Of a stretch of DNA of 64,000 nucleotides, positions 1 through 11,312 are shown in pieces (within the stretch, counting starts at the first letter, position 1; the number at the start of each line of letters is the position of its first letter). The DNA is taken from assembly GCF_029227915.1 (NCBI RefSeq), contig NC_079878.1:498001-562000 (forward strand), in the 5' to 3' direction. The position numbers and the translations under genes were made by a program. The notes beneath the pieces were generated by a model. The model did no database searches, was not told the DNA's origin, and worked only from the letters and a program-made list of their open reading frames with translations. This DNA is from Hydractinia symbiolongicarpus. Lineage: Eukaryota; Cnidaria; Hydrozoa; Anthoathecata; Hydractiniidae.

Positions 1-1905
1 AAAAAAATCTTTAGCTAAGCAGATTTCGATTTTTTGTTGAAACGCCCAGTTTGGTCACACCCTGTGAACGTCTGAAAACCAAGAATAGCTTTCGCGTGTA
101 CTGCACTAAGGGCTTCAAAGTAATTACGAATATCAATATCACATAGAGTAGAACCTCGTCCTGTTCCAAAAACGGTATTCATTGGCAACATCTCATAGCA
201 GTAAATTAGCAGTAGAAACACGTCAGTATCCGGAGAGTAAACAATACAACTGGTGAAAGGAGATTGTTGTGCAACATCCATAGCATTATATATAAGTGAT
301 GTGTCAGCTTCTTCGTGGTCGTGTATTCTGCAATCAACAAAATTTCATTTCATTTTAGTATCATAAGTCACTATATATCGAATATGCAATGATGAAAGAG
401 CCTCCATCAGTTTCTTTGCCAGGTAGATGGTTAAAGCTTGCTTTGTATCAATGTGGGAAAGAAATTGCTTGAGACTAATGGAGGAAATATTGGTGTTGTC
501 TGATAATTTGTATCGAACTTCATTACTAGATGTACGATGCTTTCTTGTTCGTGTTTTCAAGGCGTTTTCTATATGGTGATCAAATACCAATCCTATTTCA
601 TCACACCCTCTTGAAATTTGTAGTACACGTTCTGTGAATACTGATGCCAAATCCTATAAACTTACCAGAGTATTTCACAAGTGCGTCAGAAAATTGAGTA
701 AGAGAGTGATAAATTGAATACATACCTTGCATGTTTTAACTGCCGTTGTTTTCGGAGTTTGATTCACAACAGCCATTCCAACTATAATGATTACTTTGTT
801 TGTTTCGACTTCTCCAGAAAAGAATTGGTCGTTTGTCCATTGCTGGCTAATTTCTCTATACCATGAAGCAATTTTGGTTTGTCTAAACAAGTCAATGGAA
901 TTCTATCAGCACTGAACAAGGCCTTATGTACAACAGAAAACTCAAAGTTGCCAATACAGTGCTCCAAATCCAACTTAGGACGTTTCCGTCCGGTGTTTAA
1001 AAATCTTGATAGTATTGTTTTTTCCTCTTTGAGTTGTATAACTGTATAACAAGATCTTTGAAAGCTACTATTTTCACTTTTTTTAACGGTACCCATATCG
1101 ATTTTTTTCCTTTTATCCTCTCCGTGACAAATTCTTCATAACATTTTGAGCCAATATCAGCATGTTGAAGTATTTGTGAATTGTGAAGAACAGCTTTTAA
1201 AACAACATTAAATACACAATCGGATTGTCGGAAGTTGACATTGAAGTCATACATGGTACAAAGCAATTTATTGACGTTAGAAGCTATCCTGCTACATGTT
1301 GAGCCACTCAATTCGTAGTGTTTCTTTCTTTGATCAACATTGACATTTTGTATATCACAAAACTCTTTCGATAATGATGCAAGTATAGGAGAAACAAGGC
1401 AAACTCTGTTCAATGTATATGGTTGTTGTAACAGTCTTTTGATGCCTCCAGCGACCTTCATTACCTTATTCTCCTGGTCCATTGCATAACCGGACCCAAT
1501 GGCAGTGAATGGTATATTGGTTTTGGCAATAGCGAAATTCTTTTTCAAGTAGCCAGGTCTTCATGTCTGTTTCTTCTAAATTCTTCATGTCTGCCAGATA
1601 CAAAGGTGTTAATCGGGCGTAATTAATTTGATTGTGGGCGAAAAAATATTTTACTAAATCACTCAAAGAGACAAGATGTAATTTACAAAGTCCTTGTCGC
1701 ATAGCACGAACGAAAAGTAAAAGTGATTCATACATTTTCATGAAATTTCGCAAAAACAGAGATTGATGATCCATAGCCTTGTCTAATTGAGAAAACTTTT
1801 CAAAAATCCCAATTCTTTCACAAAGTTCAATCAATTGTTTGTGTTGCTCCTCACATTCAACTTTATCAAAACATTTTATGTTTAAGAATTCTTCCCTTGC
1901 AACTC
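1..1905 (-). pseudogene. Decayed multicopy gene with FEN1/XPG-like nuclease motifs, probably transposon-derived, 3' end off window
   Basis: Successive minus-strand pieces (1905-1466, 1548-997, 1096-791, 890-726, 653-15) form one protein in the same order as a large, mostly unnamed family common in cnidarian genomes. Recognisable blocks are INYARLTPLYLADM, PFTAIGSGYAMDQENK, FEFSVVHKALFSADR, MAVVNQ, HDHEEADT, YSPDTDVFLLL and GFQTFTGCDQTGRF. The last three match the spacing of the acidic active-site motifs of FEN1/XPG nucleases (E-x-E, D-x-D, G-x-D), so a nuclease fold is inferred. One good 72-bp intron (654-725) joins TCK to DLASVF in phase. The copy is dead: frameshifts lie near 1540, 1085 and 810-870, an in-frame TGA is at 345-347, and a TAG at 15-17 replaces an expected Trp. 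The N-terminus was not found and the 3' end lies beyond base 1. Family resemblance is from memory, not a search. Confidence 0.75.
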
Positions 1906-2785
1906 AAACATCACACATAAAATTACACATCTTCAAGTCAAAGTATCAAACAAAAATCTTTCTCTTAAAACTCTTAGAACTCAGAACAGGAATGGGAAAA
2001 AATGTTTAAGTAAGGCGGTACCTTTTTTTGATGTATCTTTCTGGCACACTATACACTTCCCAAAATCCAGCACATTTATTGTTTTTACACAGTTAACATC
2101 CATTTTAATTCGGTCTATTCATTTTATTATTATGCATGTATGTTTATACTATAAACTTCACATTACACTTCACTAACACTTCGAAATTAAACAGTCTAGC
2201 TATGAAATTGAACAATAGAATGTTTTCTAGTAATAGAACATTCGAATTCTATGTCTATGTATATGAAATCGAACAATTATAAAACAAAACTTATACATAC
2301 TAATACATACAAAATGTCTAAGTGAAATTCGCTACTTGCTTTTCAAAACTAAAGTAAACAACTAAAAACGTGCTTTGGTCTGTAAATTACTGGTCTGTAA
2401 GTTATACCTTAAAGTGATAAATAAATTTTGATCAAACAGAAAGACATTAGGGTGACCCAATACCATACTAATAGACTATAGTCATTTTTGTGCTGGGTCA
2501 GTAAAATACCGGTCTGTAATTTGAACAAAGTTTGAATAGCAATATCTTTCAAACGTTACGTTTTGAAGACATAAGACATCTTACATTTTTTTTTTTGATC
2601 CACTTGATCTCCTCTTTCCAACCATATATAACATGACATATAAATGTGAAAGTATTTTTTGCTGACTGTAAAAGTGATGACGTCATCTAATTTGGTCCCA
2701 TGGGACAAAACATTTTGCCACCCATATTTTTTTGATAATTTGGGACCTAAGGAACAACTTTAAATCAAAAAATCACTTTTAACAC
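1906..2785. other. Intergenic, no gene seen
   Basis: This AT-rich stretch holds no supported gene. It contains a few short imperfect repeats, including two copies of a CTGGTCTGTAA/CCGGTCTGTAA motif near 2390 and 2510, and a small inverted repeat around GAACAATAGAATG at 2210-2250. It may include the lost 5' part of the nuclease-like pseudogene. Confidence 0.5.
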
Positions 2786-3275
2786 ATGTGCACACGAAGC
2801 TTCACATCAGAACATAGCAGCCCTCACTATACAGTTAAATGTAAATTTCATGTGTTATTATCAGATGAAAGATGTAATTACTACACAAGTTTGCCATCTG
2901 TTGATATTTTCCAAGACATGTTTATGTTTTTGAACGCTGGTGAGAATGGTGAGAAGATAGTTTTATAGAACAACCAACAAATCAAGGGGGGATTCTTCAA
3001 GAGGTAGACCTCGTATTTTATCACCATTAGAAAGTTTATTATCGACATTTAGGAGACTGAGACGAAACCTCAAAATTTTTCACTCATATCTTTTCCAAGC
3101 ATCAGAAGGTAGGATTACTCATACAATATTAACTTAATGTATATAATATTTGTTTTTGTATATGGCCTACAAGGGAACAAATTAAAGCAGTCATGCATGC
3201 ATTAATGAAGGAAAAATTCTGCGAACCATTATTCTTATCGAGAACAATACAGGGATTTAGTAATATGTGGTAAAT
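2786..3275 (+). pseudogene. Relic of a DDE_4-type (Harbinger-like) transposase
   Basis: Several plus-strand frames together read like the helix-turn-helix and start of the catalytic region of DDE_4 transposases. They give YYTSLPSVDIFQDMF (about 2880-2925), GRPRILSPLESLLSTF followed by RRLRRNLKIFHSYLF (about 3003-3095), ASEGRITHTILT, then IWPTREQIKAVMHALMKEKF (about 3160-3225). In this family the GRPR-LSP-E segment precedes the HTH, and the WPTREQ segment precedes the first catalytic Asp. Stops at about 2967 and 3135 and at least two frame changes show that the copy is dead. Nothing of the catalytic core is visible after 3275, and terminal repeats were not found. Confidence 0.72.
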
Positions 3276-5226
3276 TGTCTTGGTGTCAATTTTCTTATAC
3301 TGTTCGCTGCACTTTACTTCTATATACCAAATGAACCATCGCAGGTTTAAAGAAATATTTCTATCTTATTACAAGTAAAAAGTATTAATAATGTCTGTCT
3401 TCTCTGTGTGTTGTTCAAATGCTGATAAAGAATATTTCATGGTACCTATAGTCAATAATAATTCTTCTGTTTTCCCTGTCTAATTTGTTAAAGGTCTATG
3501 TATTTATCTGTTATCAATTACCTACTAAGATATCATTGAAAAGATCTTGAAAATCTTTAACTTCTGTCCATTTTTATTGTATAAAATATCAATAAAAAAG
3601 TACTTTCAAAGCATAAGCCTTGTGTGATGTATTGTTGCTATTAAAAAAGCAGTTTTTAATGATTTCAGTTTGATTATTTTTAATTTTATTATTAACACGC
3701 GGAAAAAATAATGGAGATAATTATTTTTATGCGGAGCTCGGTAATTAAATAGCGGAACTTTGTTGAGAATGATTATCTCTATAAAATCTTTATGAATTAT
3801 AAAGAAAATTCACAACGATTGTCTCAGTTTCATGACTGGATGTTGCGCGGAAATTTATGAAAAGGAGTATTCCTTTGGAAAATTTTTTGAGAACAACTTA
3901 AAAGGAAAAGTATTTTACAATTTTTAATAGAATTGTAAAGTTCAGTTTGTGTATCTATTTTTCAGATTCAGCTGCTAAAAACCAAATTGTGTTTACAATT
4001 TCGGGCTCACATTTTTTTTATAAAAAATCTTTATCTTCATAAGGTGTTTGAAATAAAAAAAAGCTGATGGTGGTTGTTAAGAAGATCAGAATCTTAGAAA
4101 GCAAACAAAAAACTTTATGTGCATCATAATATTAGAACATAATCTGTTAATATTGTGTAGATGGAAGATGAGAAATATGTTACCTTTTTTTTCAGAACAG
4201 TCTGCTGGAACAGCCAATTTTGTTTTATGGGAGCTACCAGACTTTATTGATATAGTAAACCGATAAATCCCCGAAAAATATTTGAGAAAAACTTTGACGC
4301 CGAACTGCTTCTTGCTTATTGTATATCAAGATTACCTTCTCTCTTGTTATTGCGATTCTTATCGGGTTAACAGCTCGTTAAAAGCTAGTCAACCTGACAC
4401 ACGTGGCAAACATATATAACTTTAAGTTCTTGCGTTAGTTCTGATAAAAGAACCATATCAAGTTTCGTAAGTTTCATAAGTAATTCCGCTTTCCTGTTAC
4501 ATACTGTTTTCTTAACCTGACAATTTAATTAGGTGTAACTAGGGGAATGGTGACGAGTAAGTAAACTTATCAAGGAAAATAAATAAACATAATGGCTATT
4601 CTCGAAAGTAAGTAAAGGCAAGACTTAAAGTAAATTAAGGTCAATGTTGTTATTTTAATTAATTATTCTAAGTAAAGCATGTTTTCAAACTATAAAAAGA
4701 CTCAAAAAGAAAAAACACTTGTTAGGATACCTTCACATAGTCGTGCAATACTTTTCAGTGACATTTATCCCGGTTCTATATCTGACCAAAATGTATTGCT
4801 ATTGGTGGATGAAGAATATGATTCTCAATTGATTTTTCTTTTTTGAGTTTATTTTGTAAATGTGAAATTATTTTAGGAACATTTCTTTTGAAATATAATC
4901 CACTAGGGTCAGCAACATTAATGTTTACTTTATAGGCTTCGACCCTTTTTGTAGTCTTATGTGCCACTTCTGAATTTATTGAGTACACGTTAGCTCTAAG
5001 AGTTTTTCTTTGGTTTCGTAATAGTCGATTTTAATTAGCATATTTTGCTATTTTATGTATGTAGTTTGATTTTAAAAAAATAAATACATATAAAAAATTA
5101 AAATAGTGTTTTAGAAACAGCAAAATGGCAAGTATGTGGTTTCATAGCCCACTTAAACCAACAGGGCAAGAGCAATGTGCCTTCTGGGAAACTGAATTTT
5201 TAAATAAAATGACTTCTGGTCTTGGA
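3276..5226. other. Intergenic, no gene seen
   Basis: No convincing gene is present. A 70-codon minus-strand frame at 4776-4988 has no recognisable motif. A 26-bp stretch at about 4480 (TAATTCCGCTTTCCTGTTAC and following bases) recurs with two differences at about 10,751, some 135 bp upstream of the second small-family gene. Confidence 0.5.
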
Positions 5227-6074
5227 GTACCGTAAGATATTTTAATCATTCTGTTCTGCCCAATTTTGGAACGCGCCCCGTCTTTAGACTGGCCAGGCCA
5301 ATTTTCCGACAGTGACAAATGGGTGGCCAGTCTTAAGACTGGACTGCCCAATCTATGGACGTACATGCCCAATCTTAGAACAATTGTGGAAGACAAACAG
5401 AACAATAAAATTTTTAGAATTTACCTCTTAATAGGAACTTTAAATTGAAACTTTTCTTGGAAAATCAAAAGCCAAAAATTTATATATACCATGTATTTTA
5501 TGTATATAAAATTGAAACTACTCAACCATTTTAGCATAGTCTATAAAGTTTTTCTTCTATAGACTATGATATTAGCTAGCTGGCTACAGCTCGCTAGCTG
5601 GCTAAACATCTCATCCAATGAAATTAACGTCTAGCTAACTAATAATATGGTTGAATACGACTTTTCTGATACTTCATAAATATAAACATTTTATTTTTAA
5701 AATTTAGCCACTATTACAAGCTGTATATAAATGCTAAATGTATAACACATGCTCTACCAGCTACCTAGCTACGATTTTCACTCTACTGTGTCCAAAAACA
5801 GGCGGGGTCAATTCAACAGTACCCAAAATAAGATGTTTTAATGTACCTGAGAATGTTTGTTGGGAGTCGCAAAAAACACAGCTCGTGTGGTGCATCCCTT
5901 CCTTAAAATTTAAACAGCGCCAAAGATGGGCCTAACATGGTCTTTTGCCCAATCTTGTGACGCCCTGCCCAGTCTTAAGACTGGCCGGCCAGTCTTAAGA
6001 CTGGGCAATTTTATGTCCAAAGATTGGGCAGCGTCCTAAGATTGGGCAGAACAATTCCCTTAACGTAAGGCACT
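5227..6074. repeat. Inverted-repeat element built from GCCCAATCTTrGGACG units
   Basis: The left end (about 5227-5400) and right end (about 5940-6074) are imperfect reverse complements: GTTCTGCCCAATTTTGGAAC near 5253 faces GATTGGGCAGAACAATT near 6040. Each arm contains several short units of the type TGCCCAATCTTAGGACG and palindromic CCAGTCTTAAGACTGG segments. The interior has no coding potential that I trust, so this looks like a non-autonomous foldback transposon. Target-site duplications could not be fixed. Confidence 0.65.
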
Positions 6075-6682
6075 ACCTTTCCTTGCTTGCTTCACTTCCC
6101 AGAGACTTATTTAAACAATATAATATGACAAAATTTAAACAATATGATTTAAACACTTCTTCATTTATCGTTGGATAATTATGCTCATCGCTGTCCCATT
6201 GGGCAGTTACAAGGGGTATATGTAGTTGGCTAAAGCTACATTAAATTTGTGTTGTCTTTTGCACTTCGCTTTTAGTAATAACGTTTTGGATATAGGCATA
6301 ATTTTCTTCGCTTTATTTTCATGTCATTTGTAGAGCAATGTGGGTCTATTAATTTTAATTTCTCCATGCATTCCTCACGAGTCAACGATGAAACGGTTCC
6401 TAGATTCAAATTCTAAATTTTAACGCATAATATAGTTGCATTTTAATTCAAAATTAAGCGAGGATGGTTAAAGAGTCACAGTTGTTTACACTTGAAGCTA
6501 CCATTTTGATTTTTTTTCCTGCCTGACCGCGTTACATAAATAAGGCTAATAGATATTTCCATTGGATTATAATCAGCCGTATTATAAAAGAAACACGATT
6601 ACAGTACAGCTTATAAAGATAAATGCTGTTGTCCCATCAATTGCAGTCAAAACAAAATATTCATCCAAATAATCCTACTTAA
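6075..6682. other. Intergenic, no gene seen
   Basis: This is non-coding AT-rich DNA between the inverted-repeat element and the dead copy of the small-protein family. No motif stands out. Confidence 0.5.
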
Positions 6683-6803
6683 CATACGTTGGACTTTAAA
6701 ATCCCCATCGATAGGCGATACAACAAGATTGTAAATTATTTTCTAGACATTAAATTGTGGAAACCAACATTTGCTTTAGTTTCTTCAACAAAACAACCTT
6801 AAA
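6683..6803 (+). pseudogene. Dead fragment of the small-protein family
   Basis: The frame reads KIPIDRRYNKIVNYFLD from 6698, then VSSTKQP followed by TAA. It aligns without gaps to the core of the live copies ([17 protein letters not shown] and VSSTKQP). The nucleotide match ATCCCCATCGATAGGCGATA is also clear. No start codon is available: an in-frame TAA lies at 6680-6682 and the N-terminal segment is missing. The E-L-D-C-S motif has decayed to K-L-W-K-P. The retained reading frame and codon-level similarity show descent from a coding copy about 1.1 kb upstream of the first intact gene. Confidence 0.75.
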
Positions 6804-7830
6804 AAATTTATTGGATACATTTACATTTCTCTATTTGTGATGCGAATTTGTTGCAACAATCTCTCGTTCAAAGACTAAAGCTTATTATTACAATGATTTA
6901 CCAAGGCTAACCTCTTTAGCTCCCATCGAAACTGTTAACAACAAGGGTACGGCGCAGACACTCCTAGTGCATTTCAAGCTCACATTTAAACTACAAAAGC
7001 TTTGCAATGACACTAATTGCTTAACTAGACAACCGTTTAATATATCAATTCTATTCTCATGCTGAACGCTAAGCAGAAAGAATCAACTCACATTCTGTAA
7101 TCTATATTATGAAACGACCGGGATATGAACCCAAGGCACTCAAAACTAGCAGTAATTTTGTATTCTTAGCTGACAAAAATGTTTTTAATTAAATGCTCAT
7201 ATCATGGAATGTTTACTGTAAACTACATTGTATATAAACTTAACTTTATTGATGTAGCTATTTCTATCATCAACTAAGATTATTCCAATATACATATGAA
7301 TATATATTTTATTTATTTATTTTTCAAAAAATTGTGAAAAACGACAGATAAAATTATGTAGAACATTGTATAGAACATCTTCGACTATTCGTGTAAGAGC
7401 TATTAGATTCTCTTGACTTGTAAAACAACAAATTTATGAAGGTTGCATCATAGAAAACTTGTAAATTCGTAGAAAACATGACCTTTGATTGCACTGAATT
7501 TACACACGAGCCAACAATGCTTATTCACCATGATGGATAATTTACTTAAGCAAAAAAAGTTTAATTCATTATATATTATTTTTTGTCTCCACGAATTTAA
7601 TTACTAAGGGTTATAGGTAACCCCTGAACATATTGATAAACGAATGACGCATGTTTATTAAGACAAATACGTCAACTGGTCACGTACTACATTCCTGGCA
7701 AGATAATCTTATTAAATATATATATACATATATATTTATACATGTATCTTCGCATGGAACAATAAACATTGACAGAATAAAAGAAAAACTCGATTAGAGC
7801 ACACCAATTAAAAAAGAAATTGGATCATAT
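6804..7830. other. Intergenic and putative promoter region of small gene copy 1
   Basis: No gene is seen. Close to the downstream gene there are long TATATA runs (about 7710-7745) that could serve as a core promoter. The last 50 bases (AACTCGATTAGAGCACACC onward) are strongly similar to the leader of copy 2. Confidence 0.45.
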
Positions 7831-8079
7831 ATGATGGCAGCTAGAACAAGAAGCTTGACACTTCTTACGTATTCTAACAAGACTTCTGAATGCAAGTTAA
7901 AATCACAAAACATTAAAGTTCCCATCGATATGCGATATAACAAGATTTTGAATGCACTTCTGGACAAAGAACTGGATTGTTCTCCACTATCTGTTTCAGT
8001 TTCTTCTACAAAACAACCTCAAAAAGGAAACTTGAATAAAAAAGAAGGAAAATTATTAAGACGAATGATCACGTTGTGA
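7831..8079 (+). CDS. Small basic protein, copy 1 of a new-looking family
   Basis: This intronless gene encodes 82 residues (81 from the second Met), rich in Lys, Ser and Leu, with no signal peptide or membrane segment. Family core: [20 protein letters not shown] at about residues 31-50, then C-S-P. C-terminal box: KKEGKLLRRMITL. The first ATG (7831) is directly followed by a second (7834). Copy 2 has ATC at the first position, so 7834 is the conserved start. Against copy 2 the first ~50 codons differ by one amino acid and very few, mostly silent bases, while the last 30 codons diverge strongly. The core contains LNALL, which fits LxxLL, but this is not conserved in copies 3 and 4. I recognise no known family. 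Function is unknown; a cytosolic or nuclear role is inferred only from the absence of sorting signals. Confidence 0.72.
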   Translation: MMAARTRSLTLLTYSNKTSECKLKSQNIKVPIDMRYNKILNALLDKELDCSPLSVSVSSTKQPQKGNLNKKEGKLLRRMITL

Positions 8080-8421
8080 TTTTAACATTCTCGGTGTCTG
8101 TTCTACCTTGTAATAATACTTATATTTGTACTTCTTGGAAGTTCCATTTTGCTAAATATTATACAACTTTGTTGTCTTGGTTAAGTTTCATAATCTCTGG
8201 TTTTGAGAACAAAATCTATTATATTGTACACTGGGATCAAAAGTATAATTTTATTTTAAATTTTTTATATAATGGACGCCGTTTATGATCTCCACCATCA
8301 GTCATGGAATTGTATAATGTAAAATTAAATTATTTTGACGTAAAAATTAGATAAAAAAATGAAAAAAGTTCTTCCTTTTATTTATATAAAGTAAATCTAA
8401 GTCCGTTTTTGAATTTTCTCT

Positions 8422-8509
8422 TTCGGGGAAAAGTGACTTATTTGAAAAATTAGTCGGGGAAAAGTGACTTATTTTATAAAAGTGACTTAATTTTTCCCCG
8501 ACTAAATTT
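8422..8509. repeat. Short foldback repeat with AGTCGGGGAAAAGTGACTT arms
   Basis: The unit CGGGGAAAAGTGACTTATTT occurs twice in direct orientation (about 8424 and 8455). Its start is then mirrored as TTTTTCCCCGACTAAA at about 8491-8506, producing a small hairpin. It is probably a MITE remnant. Confidence 0.6.
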
Positions 8510-10794
8510 TGATATTCCTGTAGATAACCTCACAAAGGAATCTAAATCAATTTTTTTTATTTATCTATGTATGTTTCTCATATAAAAACATTTTTTCGCC
8601 CTACTTTTTTTTCCCTGATGAGATATGTAAAAAACTATAAAGGCTTAAAATAATATTAGCTTTTAACAAAAGTATAATGCTCAAGTCTGGTCTCCATACG
8701 CAGTTACCAGGCTTACGCGGATTCTGTAGCTTAAATATTTAAACGCACGCACAAGTAAAGAAAATGAAGCCAAATGTTGCAGAGAATTTGCATAAAATTG
8801 ATAATAAAATTCCTAAACCATCTTGAATTTTTTTTCACTAGTATCTACTAAGATTTTTGTGTTCATCACAATTTTTAGCTCTTCTCGCTCTCCTCCTCCT
8901 ATAATTTTGCGCGAAGTTTTTATGTGGTGCAACAACAATCTGTGCACTAATTAGAGGTCCACCTTTTAAACTTTTTTTAACGAAACTTTGTCTAGAATTC
9001 AGCCGGTGTGATGTCCCGCAATCAGAGGTGTCCGCTTTTTAAAGTTTCCGTTGATTAGAAAGACAACTGTAGTATACTCTCACAAATAGAAAAGAAATCT
9101 TGTTCTCCGCTAGAAGCTAACGGAAAACTATTTAGTCAATATTACTTTGTTGTTTACAACTATTGCAAATCGCTTTATTCTAAAACTTTATTGTGTTTTG
9201 CAATAATTTCTTTTCGGAAAATGAAGATCAAAATGATTAAACTAACATAAAAATATTTATTAACCTTTAAGTTGATGAAATCTGACCCTAACAAACTCTG
9301 GATAAACAAGATAATATCTTTAGACAACATAGATTAAAATAAAATAAAACTATAAAATCAACTGCATTAAATCTAGGAAAATAAAATGTTTTTCTGGCTG
9401 GTTAAATGTAAATTCGAAATCATAACACACTGTCGCGTGTTTTGCCGCATTGATCTTATCTGAGCAATGTACGTTGTAAACAAGCGCTGAGATACGACGG
9501 CAAAAAATACGGCTGCGTTTTTTCACTGTCTATCTATTGTAAACTGTTGATTGTTCTGGTCTACAAATTAGATCTAAAAGGTTGAGAGTAAAAGCCATCC
9601 TAGGAATCTTCAGAATTGCTATAATTGCAGACGCTTCTAGATGTTGTAAAAAGGTAAACAAACTTGTCGTGTTGGTGAAAGTGAGTGGGAGAGAGAGAGT
9701 ACAGTTAGAGCCTCGCTAAATTCTTTAATCTAGGACGTAAACTAAGGTAATATGTCAGTAAATCTTCTAATGAAACACCGTCTGGTAATCTGTCTTTCAT
9801 CTTACGAAAAATAAACACTGCTCTTCAAAGATGGAAACTTCACGAAAACTTTACAAAATTATTTATCAAACAAGTATTATCTAATAAACAAAAACACGCG
9901 ATTTCGTCGTTTGCCGCTAGTTCCATCTGCAAAAACCGTGACGATGTGCCCGCGTGTTCTTAGCGTCTGTTTCTAGGTAGGTAGCATTGTTTAGACCAGA
10001 TTGAATAAATAGCGCCAAAACGCGTGGCTGCTTCTTAAAACCCGAAACAAAATGTTGTAATCCGCCAGGGTAAAAAAGGAAAAGAACCTTATCTTTTTCT
10101 TCCAATTTAACCCGATAATAATAATTGACAATCAAATATAATGAATCAATCTTGCGTAAAAGGAACTGAAAGTCACCTAACATGATTAATTTAGCTACAA
10201 CACATACTCTCTTTTGAGACTCATGAATAAAAGGTGTTAACTAGCGAGTTACAATTTTCATATCCTCTTTTGTTATTTCTAAAGGTTTGGAGTTCTATGA
10301 TTGATCGAGTTATCGCCCTTTTTGAATAGAAATCGTCTCAGAGAAGAAACTTTTAAATAATCGTTTGATTTTGACTTTTGATTCTTAATTAAAAAATGAT
10401 GTTTTTAATCAGGGGCTTGGAGTTGGGGGTGAGGGTGAGGAAAGGGGTGTTGGAGGCTGGGATTTATGACAAAAAAAATTACATGCATTCTTCTGTAAAA
10501 GAATACCATTTAATGGAATTTTCTTAGTCATATAACGATAGCTTAGACTAAATCTCATTGTGAATTATTGACGTCAATAAAGGATAAAAGAGTATCTTAT
10601 GATAGGTTGATAAAATGCAGAGGCGTTAGAGAACAGTGAGATTAATAATTTGTACAAGTGCATTAAATGATTATGCATAGTTTTATTATGAGATTGATGT
10701 TTTACCTTTTAAAATTAATTCATCAAATTACCGTCAGTTTCGAATGATTAGAATTAATTCCGCTTTCTTGTCACATACTGTCACATACCCCAAT
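8510..10794. other. Intergenic, no gene seen
   Basis: No supported gene was found. Fragments resembling the TCCGCTAATCAGAGG element appear at about 9010-9075 (CAATCAGAGGTGTCCGCTTT), which is a degraded piece of the family complete at 14,340. A full palindromic TGACGTCA site (CRE-type) lies at about 10,571, some 310 bp upstream of copy 2. Confidence 0.45.
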
Positions 10795-10801
10795 TATAAA
10801 A
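10795..10801 (+). promoter_or_regulatory. Putative TATA box of small gene copy 2
   Basis: TATAAAA lies 87-93 bp upstream of the copy 2 start codon. With a start site about 30 bp downstream, the leader would be roughly 60 bp. That corresponds to the segment conserved between copies 1 and 2. This is inference from position only. Confidence 0.4.
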
Positions 10802-10887
10802 TTTTATACAAAGTTTAATCACCACCAGTACTAAAGAGAAACTCGATTGAAGCACACTGAATTAAAAAAGAATTCGCATCATATATC

Positions 10888-11136
10888 ATGGCAGGTAGAA
10901 CAAGAAGCTTGACACTCCTTACGTATTCTAACAAGACTTCTGAATGCAAGTTAAAATCGCAGAACATTAAAGTTCCCATCGATATGCGATATAACAAGAT
11001 TTTGAATGCACTTCTGGACAAAGAACTGGATTGTTCTCCATTAACTGGTTCAGTATCTCTAACACAACAGCGTCAAAAAATGAAGTTAAAGAATGGCAAT
11101 GAGGGAAAATTAATAAGACGAGTATCTATGTTGTGA
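10888..11136 (+). CDS. Small basic protein, copy 2
   Basis: 82 residues, intronless, with a close relation to copy 1. The leader (AACTCGATTGAAGCACAC onward), the start and the first ~50 codons are nearly identical, and the few differences there are almost all silent. After the E-L-D-C-S-P-L motif the two diverge (TGSVSLTQQRQK here), while the C-terminal box EGKLIRRVSML keeps its pattern. The ATG here aligns with the second ATG of copy 1. AATAAA at 11307-11312 is a plausible polyadenylation signal about 170 bp after the stop. The uneven divergence suggests either strong constraint on the N-terminal part or recent gene conversion. Function is unknown. Confidence 0.72.
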   Translation: MAGRTRSLTLLTYSNKTSECKLKSQNIKVPIDMRYNKILNALLDKELDCSPLTGSVSLTQQRQKMKLKNGNEGKLIRRVSML

Positions 11137-11306
11137 TTTTGTTTCCTGGATTCGAATTTGTATTCTGTTCAAATGACAAGTCCATGATGCTTCTTAAAAA
11201 AATTAACTTGGATCAGTGCATTACGTATCTACTTGGAAATTGCACATTTATTTAGCTCGACTTGTTGAAAAATATATATTGTTGTAAATCATGTAAAATA
11301 TTTTTT

Positions 11307-11312
11307 AATAAA
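11307..11312 (+). other. Putative polyadenylation signal of copy 2
   Basis: An AATAAA hexamer is followed by T/G-rich sequence, about 170 bases downstream of the copy 2 stop codon. The assignment is positional. Confidence 0.4.

Noticed and set aside
4776-4988. 70-codon minus-strand frame
   Set aside because: There is no recognisable motif, partner exon or repeat, and composition does not differ from its surroundings.
7100-7140. tRNA-like segment GACCGGGATATGAACCCAAGG
   Set aside because: It vaguely resembles a reversed B-box/T-loop, but no cloverleaf, A-box or matching acceptor stem is present.
8076-8288. 70-codon frame overlapping the stop of small gene copy 1
   Set aside because: It starts inside the final codons of copy 1, is hydrophobic AT-rich sequence, and has no counterpart after copies 2 or 3. 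It is most likely 3' UTR.
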